From Legionella sp. (GTDB lineage: Bacteria > Pseudomonadota > Gammaproteobacteria > Legionellales > Legionellaceae): 60,804 nucleotides of DNA. Both the position numbers and the translations under genes were made by a program. Positions 1 through 7,790 of this stretch are shown here, in pieces (position 1 is the stretch's first letter; each line of letters begins with the position of its first letter). The notes under the pieces are model-generated. The model made no database searches and was not told where the DNA came from. It worked only from the letters and a program-made list of their open reading frames with translations. The stretch covers positions 1 through 60,804 of the forward strand of contig JAUXWR010000457.1 in assembly GCA_030680075.1 (NCBI GenBank), given 5' to 3'.

Positions 1-16
1 CGCGAGTTTAGTCTCT

Positions 17-125
17 CTTAATGTCCGGGATCTATTTTCAGGCTGGTACGAGGTATTAATCCTGACATTATGACAAGCAATTGCCTGACAAGGTGCACGG
101 AGTGGAATGGATCCCGGACATTAAG
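17..125. repeat. Inverted repeat with 16-bp perfect arms
   Basis: Bases 17-32 (CTTAATGTCCGGGATC) are the exact reverse complement of 110-125. The arms enclose 77 bases with no credible gene. A partial further copy (ATTCCGGGA) lies near 162-170. The arms may be ends of a small non-autonomous element or a stable stem. The left context is cut off by the window edge, so the nature is unresolved. The remaining stretch 126-454 holds no gene I can support. Confidence 0.55.
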
Positions 126-393
126 TAAGACTAGGTTCGCATGCTCACCAAGTCTTACTAAATTCCGGGACGACACCCATTAGAGCGTGCTTCAATCAGG
201 GTAAGGATAAAAAGTTAGTGCTATACGTTTTCTGGATTTCATATAAAAGCTCGCAAAGACGAGTTATTTACCCGCATTTAAAAACTGTGCAAAGGACGTG
301 GATTACAGTAGGTATTAAGAGAAAGATGAAGTTAATACAAAGAAGAGCTTATGGCTTTCGTAACTTTGAAAATTGAAAGACCCGAAAGGCCCT

Positions 394-424
394 GTCTTTA
401 CGAACAAAGTGAAGAAATCCCGTA
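394..424. repeat. Degenerate dispersed repeat (copy A)
   Basis: The 31 bases match 19114-19144 with about five differences; both follow the pattern GTCTTTxCGAACAAxGTGAAG. The copy near 47066 is more distant. This looks like a REP-like intergenic sequence family. It lies downstream of tRNA-Phe in a region without genes. Confidence 0.4.
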
Positions 425-454
425 GCCTTGGAAAAGCTAATTCATTGATTTACA

Positions 455-530
<76 letters not shown>

Positions 531-680
531 CCAAGGGTTGCTATTAAACTCTGAGAAGGTGTTTGAGTCAAGTAGAGAATGATATTTTTTTTAATTATTT
601 GAGCAATTTAGGGGGGGTAGGTACCCAATTGGAAATTGCGTACCTGAAAATGGTTTATCTTTAATCAAAATAAGCTGTTC

Positions 681-950
681 TTATTCCTTGGGTGTAAATC
701 CAGATGGTTTGGCAGAACCTTCTCCAAAAAAATAGCTTTCCATTTCTTTCATCAGAAATTCGCGTGCTTTAGGATCAATCAAGCTTAAGCGGTATTCATT
801 AATTAGCATGGTTTGATGAGAAAGCCACATTTTCCAGGCTTCTCGAGAAACATGGTTAAATACTTTTTCACCCAGAACGCCTGGAAAAGGCGGGGAGTCT
901 AAACCTTCTGCTTCTTGATTTAATTTAGAACAAAAAACCTGTCGTGACAT
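681..950 (-). CDS. yggX: Probable Fe(2+)-trafficking / oxidative damage protection protein YggX
   Basis: An 89-residue cytosolic protein of the YggX family (usual length about 90), which is linked to protection of labile iron-sulfur clusters and to iron handling. The family N-terminus with the conserved cysteine (RQVFCSKL) is present, as is the helical tail around [10 protein letters not shown]. The reading frame is open 16 codons further upstream, but the ATG at 950 has a GAGGAT ribosome site at good distance and yields the normal family start, so I chose it. In many gammaproteobacteria yggX sits next to mutY. Here the downstream neighbour is tRNA-Phe. Identification is firm from sequence; the biochemical role is family knowledge. 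Confidence 0.93.
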   Translation of the reverse strand: MSRQVFCSKLNQEAEGLDSPPFPGVLGEKVFNHVSREAWKMWLSHQTMLINEYRLSLIDPKAREFLMKEMESYFFGEGSAKPSGFTPKE

Positions 951-1044
951 AATATCCTCTGAATTGTGCAAATCTGGATTATGCATCAATCCAATCACCT
1001 TTGCACCTGAGCAAGCATGATGTACGGAGAGTTGTCATGCTTCG

Positions 1045-1115
1045 TGAACACTCCCTAACGGTCGTGGCTCGGAGTAAAAGAGCCATTTACCGAGCCGCGA
1101 CCGTTAGGGAGCGTT
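1045..1115. repeat. Palindromic intergenic repeat (long hairpin)
   Basis: The left arm 1045-1072 (contains CTCCCTAACGGTCGTGGCTC) pairs with 1090-1115 across an 18-base loop, with one mismatch in the GGTCGxGGC segment. It sits in the gap between divergent yggX and the outer-membrane gene. Such a stem could act as a REP-type element or a structured 5' region. No T-run follows, so it is not called a terminator. Confidence 0.7.
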
Positions 1116-1160
1116 CACAGGACTTCACCGAGCGGCATAAATATAAGGCTTAGCAAAATT

Positions 1161-1188
1161 TTGTTTCGCGCTTTATTATTTGTATAGT
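1161..1188 (+). promoter_or_regulatory. Candidate sigma70 promoter for the outer-membrane gene
   Basis: TTGTTT (1161-1166) and TATAGT (1183-1188) are separated by 16 bases, 34 bases before the start codon at 1223. The match is by eye and moderate. Confidence 0.4.
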
Positions 1189-1222
1189 ATTATTATTTAA
1201 ATCATATGGTTAAGGATGAATT

Positions 1223-1981
1223 ATGTATTTTCTGAAAAGCAAATCTGCTGGTTTAATTTGTTTTATATTAGCGGGTCTAAGTGCTCAACCGGGCTTTTCA
1301 GGGAGTATGGGGGCGTTAAACACTTCCAAACATGTTGTAGCAACATTGAGTGCTGGTCCTGCCTGGCAAAGCAGTGGCCGTACACAACGATTGTTTTTAA
1401 CACCGGCGATTGAAAAATCCTATGTCGCAAATCAGGCAACCAATGTTTTTGCTGAGGGTGAGCTTTTTTTGGGCACTCAAAAAAACCTGACGAATCAATG
1501 GATAGGGCAAATTGGTCTTGCTTTAATGGCGACAAGTGCTGCTCGTTTGTCAGGCGATATTTGGGATGATGCTGATCCTCAGTTTAATAATTATACTTAT
1601 GATTATAAAGTAAACCATGCCCACCTGGCAGTCAAAGGTAAACTCTTTTTAGATAGAGGTTATTGGCTAATGCCATGGGTTAGTGGTAGTGCCGGAGTAG
1701 GTTTTAATCGCGCTCGCGATTATGTGAATACGCCTACTATTTTTGAAGCGGTAGTTAATCCTGATTTTGCCGATCATACGGAAACCGCCTTCACCTACAC
1801 ACTAGGTTTGGGGTTGCAAAGAAACTTGAACGCTAATTGGCAATTAGGTGTTGGATATGAATTTGCGGATTGGGGTAGAAGTTCTCTTGGCCGTGCGCCG
1901 GGGCAAACATTAAACACGGGGCTTTCACTTAATCACTTATACACCAATGGTGTTTTATTTAATATCAGCTATATAGCCTAA
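1223..1981 (+). CDS. Outer-membrane beta-barrel protein
   Basis: A 252-residue protein with an N-terminal signal peptide (Lys-rich start, hydrophobic stretch at about 9-22, small residues to about 28). The rest alternates polar and hydrophobic residues as in small 8-stranded barrels of the OmpA/OmpW type, with turns rich in Asn, Asp and Gly. It ends in a hydrophobic/aromatic strand (FNISYIA) that could serve as barrel-assembly signal. The ATG at 1223 has AAGGA 8 bases upstream; an ATG at 1216 lies in another frame. A candidate promoter is at 1161-1188. Small barrels of this kind are common in Legionella, but I cannot assign a substrate or function. Confidence 0.75.
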   Translation: MYFLKSKSAGLICFILAGLSAQPGFSGSMGALNTSKHVVATLSAGPAWQSSGRTQRLFLTPAIEKSYVANQATNVFAEGELFLGTQKNLTNQWIGQIGLALMATSAARLSGDIWDDADPQFNNYTYDYKVNHAHLAVKGKLFLDRGYWLMPWVSGSAGVGFNRARDYVNTPTIFEAVVNPDFADHTETAFTYTLGLGLQRNLNANWQLGVGYEFADWGRSSLGRAPGQTLNTGLSLNHLYTNGVLFNISYIA

Positions 1982-2160
1982 AATACAGGTTTAATATGCC
2001 TGAAAAGATAGCTGAATCTGGTATTAAATATTCTGGTTAGTGCCTTGGCCTGTCTTCTAAGTAGTTGTCAAATATCAGAGTGAGTCTGCACACAGGGCTT
2101 TATACCGATGTATAAAATCTCAACAAAAAAAGTGCATTGTAAAAAAATAGAAGGATTATT

Positions 2161-3693
2161 ATGAAGAGAATAAACCATTTGGGTGGTCTCCAAGGAAATA
2201 CACGGTGCACTTTAGTAAAGAATCTACTGGTTTTTTTATGGTCAGGATTAATGTTCACGACGGCTTATGCAGGAACTCCCTTATGGACGTTTGTGCCGCT
2301 GACAACCACTACGATAGAGGTACCTGCTAATGGCACGGCGACAGTACAATACCAGGTCACTAACCAATCCAGCAGAACGCATACACTCAGCTTGCAGCCG
2401 CTTCAGGGCGTTACCCAAACCACTGCAGGGCCAGGTTTGTGCGGCAATCCCTTTGTACTCAGAGGCAAAAATGCGTGCATACTATCCTTACAGATAAACG
2501 GCAGTCAGTTAAGCAACCCCATTGTTCAGGGGCCTGTAGTATGCCAAGAGAGTTCCGCCACTCTATGTTATCAGCCAGATGCTAACAATATTTTGCGTAT
2601 CACCCAAGGGTCTGAGATTACTGATGCTGTAATTACCGTCACAGGGTCTCCTTTAACACTAACGGTGAATGGTTCAACCGGACAACTCACGATTAACAAC
2701 ACCTCGACTCAAGTAGCAGCCACCAATATCACCTCTGATTTCACCGGCACTGCATTAGATGGCAATGTAACGGAGACAGGTAATACCTGTGCTGTTGTAG
2801 CGCCAAATGCCAGTTGTACTCTGACTTATACGCCTGGCAACACGGTCGTTCCTCAAACGAGCTTTACAATTCAGGGCACCAATACTAATGCGCTGACAGC
2901 CGCCATAGCGATTCAATCGGGAAGTACTCTAACCGGTATCAATCCATCTTCAGGATCGGCATCAGGAGGAACAGGAGTGACTCTGACGGGTACAGGATTA
3001 ACGGGAGCGACTGGTGTGACATTTGATGGAGTTGCTGCAACTGGAGTAAATGTAGTTAATTCCACTACAGTGACAGCTGTCACACCTGCTCATGTAGCAG
3101 GGGTTGTCGATGTGGTGATTGCTACACCGGCTGGTGGAGCAACGCTTACTAATGGGTATACTTATTTAACGACAGCGATAGGACAAAATGCTGATGGTGG
3201 GGTTATTGCGTGCCTTAATGGCGGGTTAAATAATTTGATTGCCTATCCTGCTGATAATGGAACCGTTCAATGGGGTGCGGGCGTTGTTATTGGTGTTACA
3301 GCCCAAAGCACGACCAATGGCTCCACCAACACATCCGCCATCGTTAATATATTAGGCAATAATGGTGGAACGCCTTATGCGGCAAAAGTGTGTAATGATT
3401 TGCAGGTGGATTCGCAAGGTAATACAACTTGCCAGGCGGGAAATATCTGCTATAACGATTGGTTCTTGCCGGCTGGAAGCAATCTGACAGCGTCAGGTCA
3501 ACTTAACTGCTTATATACCAATCGTGTGGCAATTGGGGGTTTTGGCGTTGCTGACTATTGGAGTTCTACCGAGAACAGCACTGATGCGATAAACAGCGCC
3601 ATGGCTCAGAATTTCGGTGGTGTTGGCAATCAAAGCTCAGTCAATAAGGGCACAAGTCTTCGTTTTAGGTGTGTTCGTGCTTTTACACCTTAG
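2161..3693 (+). CDS. Secreted IPT/TIG and DUF1566 domain surface protein
   Basis: A 510-residue exported protein. Residues 1-38 form a signal peptide ending near TAYAG. Residues 40-255 are Thr/Asn/Ser-rich beta-sandwich-like segments with paired cysteines. Residues about 257-337 fit an IPT/TIG immunoglobulin-like fold (INPSSGSASGG, then a Gly- and Val-rich run). Residues about 345-508 resemble the DUF1566 / Lcl C-terminal domain, with NDWFLPAG, YWSSTEN and the terminal RFRCVRA signature. Lcl-type C-terminal domains in Legionella are linked to surface adhesion and lectin-like binding. I infer a surface or secreted adhesin-like role; the ligand is unknown. AAGGATT precedes the ATG. Confidence 0.75.
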   Translation: MKRINHLGGLQGNTRCTLVKNLLVFLWSGLMFTTAYAGTPLWTFVPLTTTTIEVPANGTATVQYQVTNQSSRTHTLSLQPLQGVTQTTAGPGLCGNPFVLRGKNACILSLQINGSQLSNPIVQGPVVCQESSATLCYQPDANNILRITQGSEITDAVITVTGSPLTLTVNGSTGQLTINNTSTQVAATNITSDFTGTALDGNVTETGNTCAVVAPNASCTLTYTPGNTVVPQTSFTIQGTNTNALTAAIAIQSGSTLTGINPSSGSASGGTGVTLTGTGLTGATGVTFDGVAATGVNVVNSTTVTAVTPAHVAGVVDVVIATPAGGATLTNGYTYLTTAIGQNADGGVIACLNGGLNNLIAYPADNGTVQWGAGVVIGVTAQSTTNGSTNTSAIVNILGNNGGTPYAAKVCNDLQVDSQGNTTCQAGNICYNDWFLPAGSNLTASGQLNCLYTNRVAIGGFGVADYWSSTENSTDAINSAMAQNFGGVGNQSSVNKGTSLRFRCVRAFTP

Positions 3694-3710
3694 ACTTCAT
3701 ACTACTTATC

Positions 3711-3735
3711 TTTGAGGCAGCTTTGCTGCCTCAAA
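3711..3735. terminator. Hairpin between convergent genes
   Basis: TTTGAGGCAGC and GCTGCCTCAAA form an 11-bp perfect stem with a TTT loop, 18 bases after the stop of the IPT/DUF1566 gene and about 60 bases from the 3' end of the convergent LRR gene. No clean T-run follows on either strand, so termination is inferred from position and stem strength. Confidence 0.55.
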
Positions 3736-3795
3736 ACGTTTAAAAAAAAGGGGCATTCATTGATTTGATCTTATGAAAATAAGGCCTAAAAAAAA

Positions 3796-5127
3796 TCAAA
3801 AAAAGTTAATAAAGTCCTGTACATCTTCATTGAGCGCTTCAGCTTTTTGTTCAGCTCCTATCTTAGGATTATCTTGAACATAAAAAGCAGCGTAGGATAA
3901 AAGAGAAGGAATACTTTGTGTAATTCCAAGCCTGCCGGCAAAAAAATGCTGAGCTTCTGGATTAGTGCCTAATACGTTTCCTTGATTATTTAATAGAATA
4001 ATGTCTGGAATATTCGATAAAACCGCTTTTAATGCGGCGCGCTTAGTTAAATTCATCGCTTTAATCTCTGCTTCGCCTAAATAAATAGTTTGCAGGTTTG
4101 GTAGCTTGTTTATTAATTGCTTTATTGATTCTACCGATAAATTTTGAAGCTGGTTGCCGCTCAAATCAAGGGCGCTCACAGTGGCAGGTATTGCTGCAAA
4201 GGCTACGGCTAATTCAGCGCCTTTTTTGAAGCCAAGGTCATTGCCGCTCAAATTAAGGGAGGTCACAGTGGCCGGTATTGCTGCAAAGGCTTCAGCTAAT
4301 TCAGCGCCCGTTTTGTTGCCAAGGTCATTGCCGCTCAAATTAAGGGAGGTCACACTGGCAGGTATTGCTGCAAAAGCCACGGCTAATTCAGCGCGTGTTT
4401 TGTTGTCAAGCAAATTGTTGCTCAAATTAAGGGCGGTCACAGTGGCAGGTATTGCGGCAAGAGCTTGGACTAATTCAGCGCCTGTTTTGCTGTCAAGTAA
4501 ATTGTTGCTTAAATTAAGGGTGGTCACAGTGGCAGGTATTGCTGCAAAGGCCTCGGCTAATTCAGCGCCTGTTTTGTTGGCGAGACCATTGTCGCTTAAA
4601 TCAAGGAAGTTCACAGTGACAGGGATAGCTGCAAGGAGTTGGGCTAATTCAGAACCTGTTTTTTTGCCAAGGTCATTGCCGCTCAAACTAAGAGAGGTCA
4701 GCGTGGCTCGGATGGCTCTAAAGGCTTCGGCTAATTCAGCACCTGTTTTGTTGCCAAGGCTATTGTAGAACAAATTAAGGGAGGTCACAGTGGTGGGGAT
4801 GGCTGCAAGAGCCTGGGTTAATTCAGCGCATGTTTTGTTGCCAAGCTTATTGCGGTACAAATTAAGGGAGGTTACGGTAGCAGGTATTGCTGCAAAAGCT
4901 TCGGCTAATTCAGCGCCTGTTTTGTTGCCAAGGCTGGTTTCGCGCAAATTAAGTGAGGTCACAGTGGCCGGTATTGCTGCAAAGGCTTCGGCTAATTCAG
5001 CGCCTGTTTTGTTGTCAAGGTCATTGCAGCTCAAATCAAGGGAGGTAACGTTAACTTGAATATTCTTAATAATGTTGATTACTTTTCGCCACGTCAGCAG
5101 GTTAATGTCTTTTAAGCGATAATTCAT
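3796..5127 (-). CDS. Leucine-rich-repeat protein, paralog 1 (11 repeats)
   Basis: A 443-residue protein made of eleven 28/29-residue leucine-rich repeats in the style of ribonuclease inhibitor (pattern GAELAEAFAAIPATVTSLNL then SxNxLGNKT). A cap at about 330-355 (VESIKQL...LQTIYL) and a conserved C-terminal domain of about 90 residues follow. There is no signal peptide or membrane segment. The start at 5127 was chosen because CTGGAG precedes that ATG and MNYRLKDINLL aligns with the paralogs. Such LRR proteins in Legionella are often translocated effectors that bind host proteins; that is inference here. The 87-bp DNA repeats make recombination and change in repeat number likely. Neighbouring paralog 2 is its closest relative in this window. 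Confidence 0.88.
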   Translation of the reverse strand: MNYRLKDINLLTWRKVINIIKNIQVNVTSLDLSCNDLDNKTGAELAEAFAAIPATVTSLNLRETSLGNKTGAELAEAFAAIPATVTSLNLYRNKLGNKTCAELTQALAAIPTTVTSLNLFYNSLGNKTGAELAEAFRAIRATLTSLSLSGNDLGKKTGSELAQLLAAIPVTVNFLDLSDNGLANKTGAELAEAFAAIPATVTTLNLSNNLLDSKTGAELVQALAAIPATVTALNLSNNLLDNKTRAELAVAFAAIPASVTSLNLSGNDLGNKTGAELAEAFAAIPATVTSLNLSGNDLGFKKGAELAVAFAAIPATVSALDLSGNQLQNLSVESIKQLINKLPNLQTIYLGEAEIKAMNLTKRAALKAVLSNIPDIILLNNQGNVLGTNPEAQHFFAGRLGITQSIPSLLSYAAFYVQDNPKIGAEQKAEALNEDVQDFINFF

Positions 5128-5184
5128 AAAAACTCCAGTACGAAATCGTCGACAAGCTGTATCTAGAACAGCGATCAATTTTTT

Positions 5185-5196
5185 GGATTATATCCC
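5185..5196 (-). promoter_or_regulatory. Shared upstream block of LRR paralog 1 (-10-like)
   Basis: On the minus strand GGGATATAATCC contains TATAAT and begins 58 bases before the start codon. The same block precedes paralog 2 (57 bases) and, slightly changed, paralog 4 (56) and paralog 3 (60). Conservation of sequence and distance supports a promoter -10 element. No good -35 is visible, which could mean an activator is needed. Confidence 0.55.
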
Positions 5197-5393
5197 AAAT
5201 CGGCATTATGCGTATATTTTATTCATTTTGTCATGGCTCATCCTCTTCGGTAGTGTATATTTACTCACTTCTGATTCATTATCATTCAAATTATTACGCG
5301 ACAGCGATCTTTTAGTTTCTGTCGCGAAAGGATTAAAAGAGCGAGAGATATAGGCGCTATATGCCAAGAGAGTTGATTTTTTACCCTGGACTG

Positions 5394-6641
5394 TCAAAAA
5401 AAATTAATAAATTTCAGTACATCCTCATTGAACGCTTTATCTTTTTGTTCAGCCCCTATCTTAGGATTATGTTGAACAAAAAAAGCAGCGTAGGATAGAA
5501 GAGAAGGAATACTTTGAGTAATTCCAAGCCTGCCGGCAAAAAAATGCTGAACCTTTGGATTCGTTCCGCCTAAGGCTTTCCATTGATTATCTAATAGAAT
5601 AATATTTGGAATAGTAGATAAAAACACTTTTAATGCGGCGCGCTGAGTTAAATCCATTGCTTTAATCCCGGCCTCTTCTAAATAGATGGTTTGCACATTA
5701 GGTAGTGCGTTACTTAATTGCTTTATTGACTCTACGGATAATTTTTGAAGCTGGTTGTGACTCAAATCAAGAGAGATCACAGTGGCGGGGATGGCTGCAA
5801 AGACTTTAGCTAATTCACGCCCTGTTTTTTTGCCAAGTAAATTGTTGCTCAAATTAAGGGCGGTCACAGTGGCTGGTATTGCTGTAAAGGCTTCGGCTAA
5901 TTCAGCGCCTGTTTTTTTGCCAAGGAAATTGCTGCTCAAATTAAGAGAGGTAACAGTGACAGGTATTGCTGCAAAGGTTACGGCTAATTCAGCGCCCGTA
6001 TGGAAGCCAAGGTAATTGCTGCTCAAATTAAGAGAGGTAACAGTGGCAGGCATTGCTGCAAAAACTGCAGCGAATTCAGCCCCTGTTTTGTTGGCGAGGC
6101 AATTGTCGCGCAAATCAAGTGAGGTCACATTGGCTCGGATGGCTGCAAAGGCCATGACTAATACAGCGCCTGATTGTTTATTAAGGTCATTGTCGCTTAA
6201 ATCAAGAAAGTTTACGGTGACCGGAATGGCTGCAAGGATTTGGACTAATTCAGCGCCTGTTTTGTCGCCAAGTCTATTGGAGAACAAATTAAGGGAAGTC
6301 ACAGTGGCCGGGATTGCTGCAAAAGCTTGGGTTAATTCAGCACCTGCTTTGTTGCCAAGCTTATTGCGGGACAAATTAAGAGAGATAACGGTGGCAGGTA
6401 TTGCTGCGAAGGCTTCGGCTAATTCAGCGTCTGTTTTGTTGCCAAGTCTATTGAAGAGCAAAGCAAGAGAGGTCACAGTCGCCGGTATTGCTGCAAAGGC
6501 TTCGGCTAATTCAGCCCCTGTTTTGTCGCTAAGGTTATTTTCGCTCAAATCAAGGGTGGTAACGTTAACTGGAATATTTCTAATAACGGTGATTACTTCT
6601 TGCCAAGTTAGCAGGTTAATGTCTTTTAAGCGATAATACAT
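5394..6641 (-). CDS. Leucine-rich-repeat protein, paralog 2 (10 repeats)
   Basis: A 415-residue protein with ten repeats of the same 29-residue type as paralog 1, the same N-terminal YYRLKDINLLTW segment and the same C-terminal domain (GRLGITQSIPSLLSYAAFF, ending INFF). Start 6641 is preceded by TTGGAG and aligns with the paralogs; an upstream in-frame Met lacks this support. Similarity to paralog 1 continues into the upstream DNA (TGCGATCAATTTTTGGATTATATCC), so the pair appears to be a direct duplication of about 1.5 kb that included the promoter. Probable effector by family habit; no target can be read from the sequence. Confidence 0.88.
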   Translation of the reverse strand: MYYRLKDINLLTWQEVITVIRNIPVNVTTLDLSENNLSDKTGAELAEAFAAIPATVTSLALLFNRLGNKTDAELAEAFAAIPATVISLNLSRNKLGNKAGAELTQAFAAIPATVTSLNLFSNRLGDKTGAELVQILAAIPVTVNFLDLSDNDLNKQSGAVLVMAFAAIRANVTSLDLRDNCLANKTGAEFAAVFAAMPATVTSLNLSSNYLGFHTGAELAVTFAAIPVTVTSLNLSSNFLGKKTGAELAEAFTAIPATVTALNLSNNLLGKKTGRELAKVFAAIPATVISLDLSHNQLQKLSVESIKQLSNALPNVQTIYLEEAGIKAMDLTQRAALKVFLSTIPNIILLDNQWKALGGTNPKVQHFFAGRLGITQSIPSLLSYAAFFVQHNPKIGAEQKDKAFNEDVLKFINFF

Positions 6642-6697
6642 AAAAACTCCAATATGAACCCGTCGATAAATTGTATATCGAACTGCGATCAATTTTT

Positions 6698-6709
6698 GGA
6701 TTATATCCC
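6698..6709 (-). promoter_or_regulatory. Shared upstream block of LRR paralog 2 (-10-like)
   Basis: GGGATATAATCC on the minus strand is identical to the paralog 1 block and begins 57 bases before the start. The flanking DNA is also shared with paralog 1 (ATTTTATTCATTTTG further upstream). Confidence 0.55.
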
Positions 6710-7145
6710 AATCGGTGTTTATGCGGATATTTTATTCATTTTGCCTTGGCTCAGAACTTTGGTAGTGCGGTATTCACTCATTTATCTTCTGGATAGGTTT
6801 CGGATGGTAAAAAACTGATGTGGTGATTCTTATTATTCAAATCATTCCAAGATATCGATCCTTTGGTTTCTGTCGCGAAAGGATTAAAACAGGTTGTTGA
6901 TTTTTACCGTAGGACTAATATATTTAAGTCAAACTCAAGGAGCCATTCTTTGAAGTTGCGATTTTTTGAAATACAACTTAAAAATCAGAAATCTTTAGAC
7001 AACGTCCCTAAAGTTTTTTGCAATCTTTCTCAATCTCAATCTGAGCACATATTTTTCAGTTTACTTCGATCTGCCCCCTCTCCCGCGCTAGGAGTCTGAG
7101 TAGTAGAATAATGTCCTTCGCGGGATGAGGGTTGGGGAGAGGGAA

Positions 7146-7475
7146 ATGGAAAAATCTACGTTAAGACAACGTGCTCGCGATTTAAGAAAAAATAGCACTG
7201 ATGCTGAACGGCATCTTTGGTATCATCTTCGAGCGAATAGACTCGGATTTAAATTTAAGAGACAGGTACCAATAGGCGCGTACATTGTTGATTTTGTCTG
7301 TCTTGAAAAACGATTGATTATCGAACTTGATGGTGGTCAACACATGGATAATCAAATTTACGATGAGACGCGCACTGATTGGCTAATGGCACATGGGTTT
7401 AAAGTGTTAAGGCCTGCCGAAAACTATCAATACCATAAGCCTTGCTCATTAGCCCAAACGTCATTGGCGACTTGA
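7146..7475 (+). pseudogene. DUF559 (PD-(D/E)XK-like) endonuclease, 3' truncated
   Basis: The 109-residue frame begins at an ATG preceded by GGGGAGAGGG, inside the left inverted arm. It matches the DUF559 family, which is Vsr/restriction-endonuclease-like. A putative active site is visible in YIVDFVC followed by IIELDGGQH, after the usual RARDLRKNSTDAERHLW start. Homology stops after HGFKVLR. The last ~20 residues are read from the antisense of a transposase scrap, replacing the usual family tail. It is probably non-functional as a full enzyme, although the catalytic core is present. DUF559 genes are often found in small mobile cassettes flanked by CCCTCTCCC-type repeats, as here. Confidence 0.7.
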
Positions 7476-7669
7476 CTTTCATGTACCTGTCCATGAGTTA
7501 TCAGTACATTAACGAGTTGACCAAATGAATCGACTTTGGCATGAATTTTAGTGCTAAGCCCGCCAACACTAGAGCCGATTGCTTCTGCGGCTTTGTCGTA
7601 ACAGCTTCTCATTCCATCTTGATGCACTTTGATAATAGAGCCATCAAGCATGTGCCATCCGTGACATCC
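7427..7669 (-). pseudogene. IS5-type transposase fragment
   Basis: The minus-strand translation contains DGSIIKVHQDG, KAAEAIGSSVGGLSTKIHA and VDSFGQLV. This is the central catalytic region of IS5/IS427-group DDE transposases (the motif after the first Asp, the Arg/Gly-rich GGLSTKIHA box). Only about 75 residues remain. The beginning is replaced by the inverted arm and the end runs into the truncated DUF559 gene. It cannot transpose by itself. Confidence 0.75.
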
Positions 7670-7790
7670 CCTCTCCCCAACCCTCATCCCGCGAAGGACA
7701 TTATTATACTACTCAAACTCCTAGCGCGGGAGAGGGGGCAGATCGAAGTAAAATGAAAACTATGTGCTCAGATTAAGATTGCAAAAATCT

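Noticed and set aside
4154..5059. Long open frames on the plus strand opposite LRR paralog 1, rich in AGIAAKASANSAPVLL-type repeats
   Set aside because: The 87-bp repeat has a length divisible by three and no stop in one antisense frame, so an open frame is forced. No start signals or conserved codon use support a real gene. The same applies opposite the other LRR genes.
3796..5127. CRISPR-like regular repeats
   Set aside because: The 87-bp repeats encode leucine-rich repeats in frame, vary along their length and have no spacers or cas genes.
5206..5397. A 63-codon open frame on the minus strand between LRR paralogs 1 and 2
   Set aside because: It lies in the duplicated upstream region, has no ribosome site and does not correspond to any conserved frame in the second copy.
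6863..7099. A 78-codon plus-strand frame upstream of the mobile element
   Set aside because: It runs across LRR upstream DNA into the inverted arm and has no family similarity.
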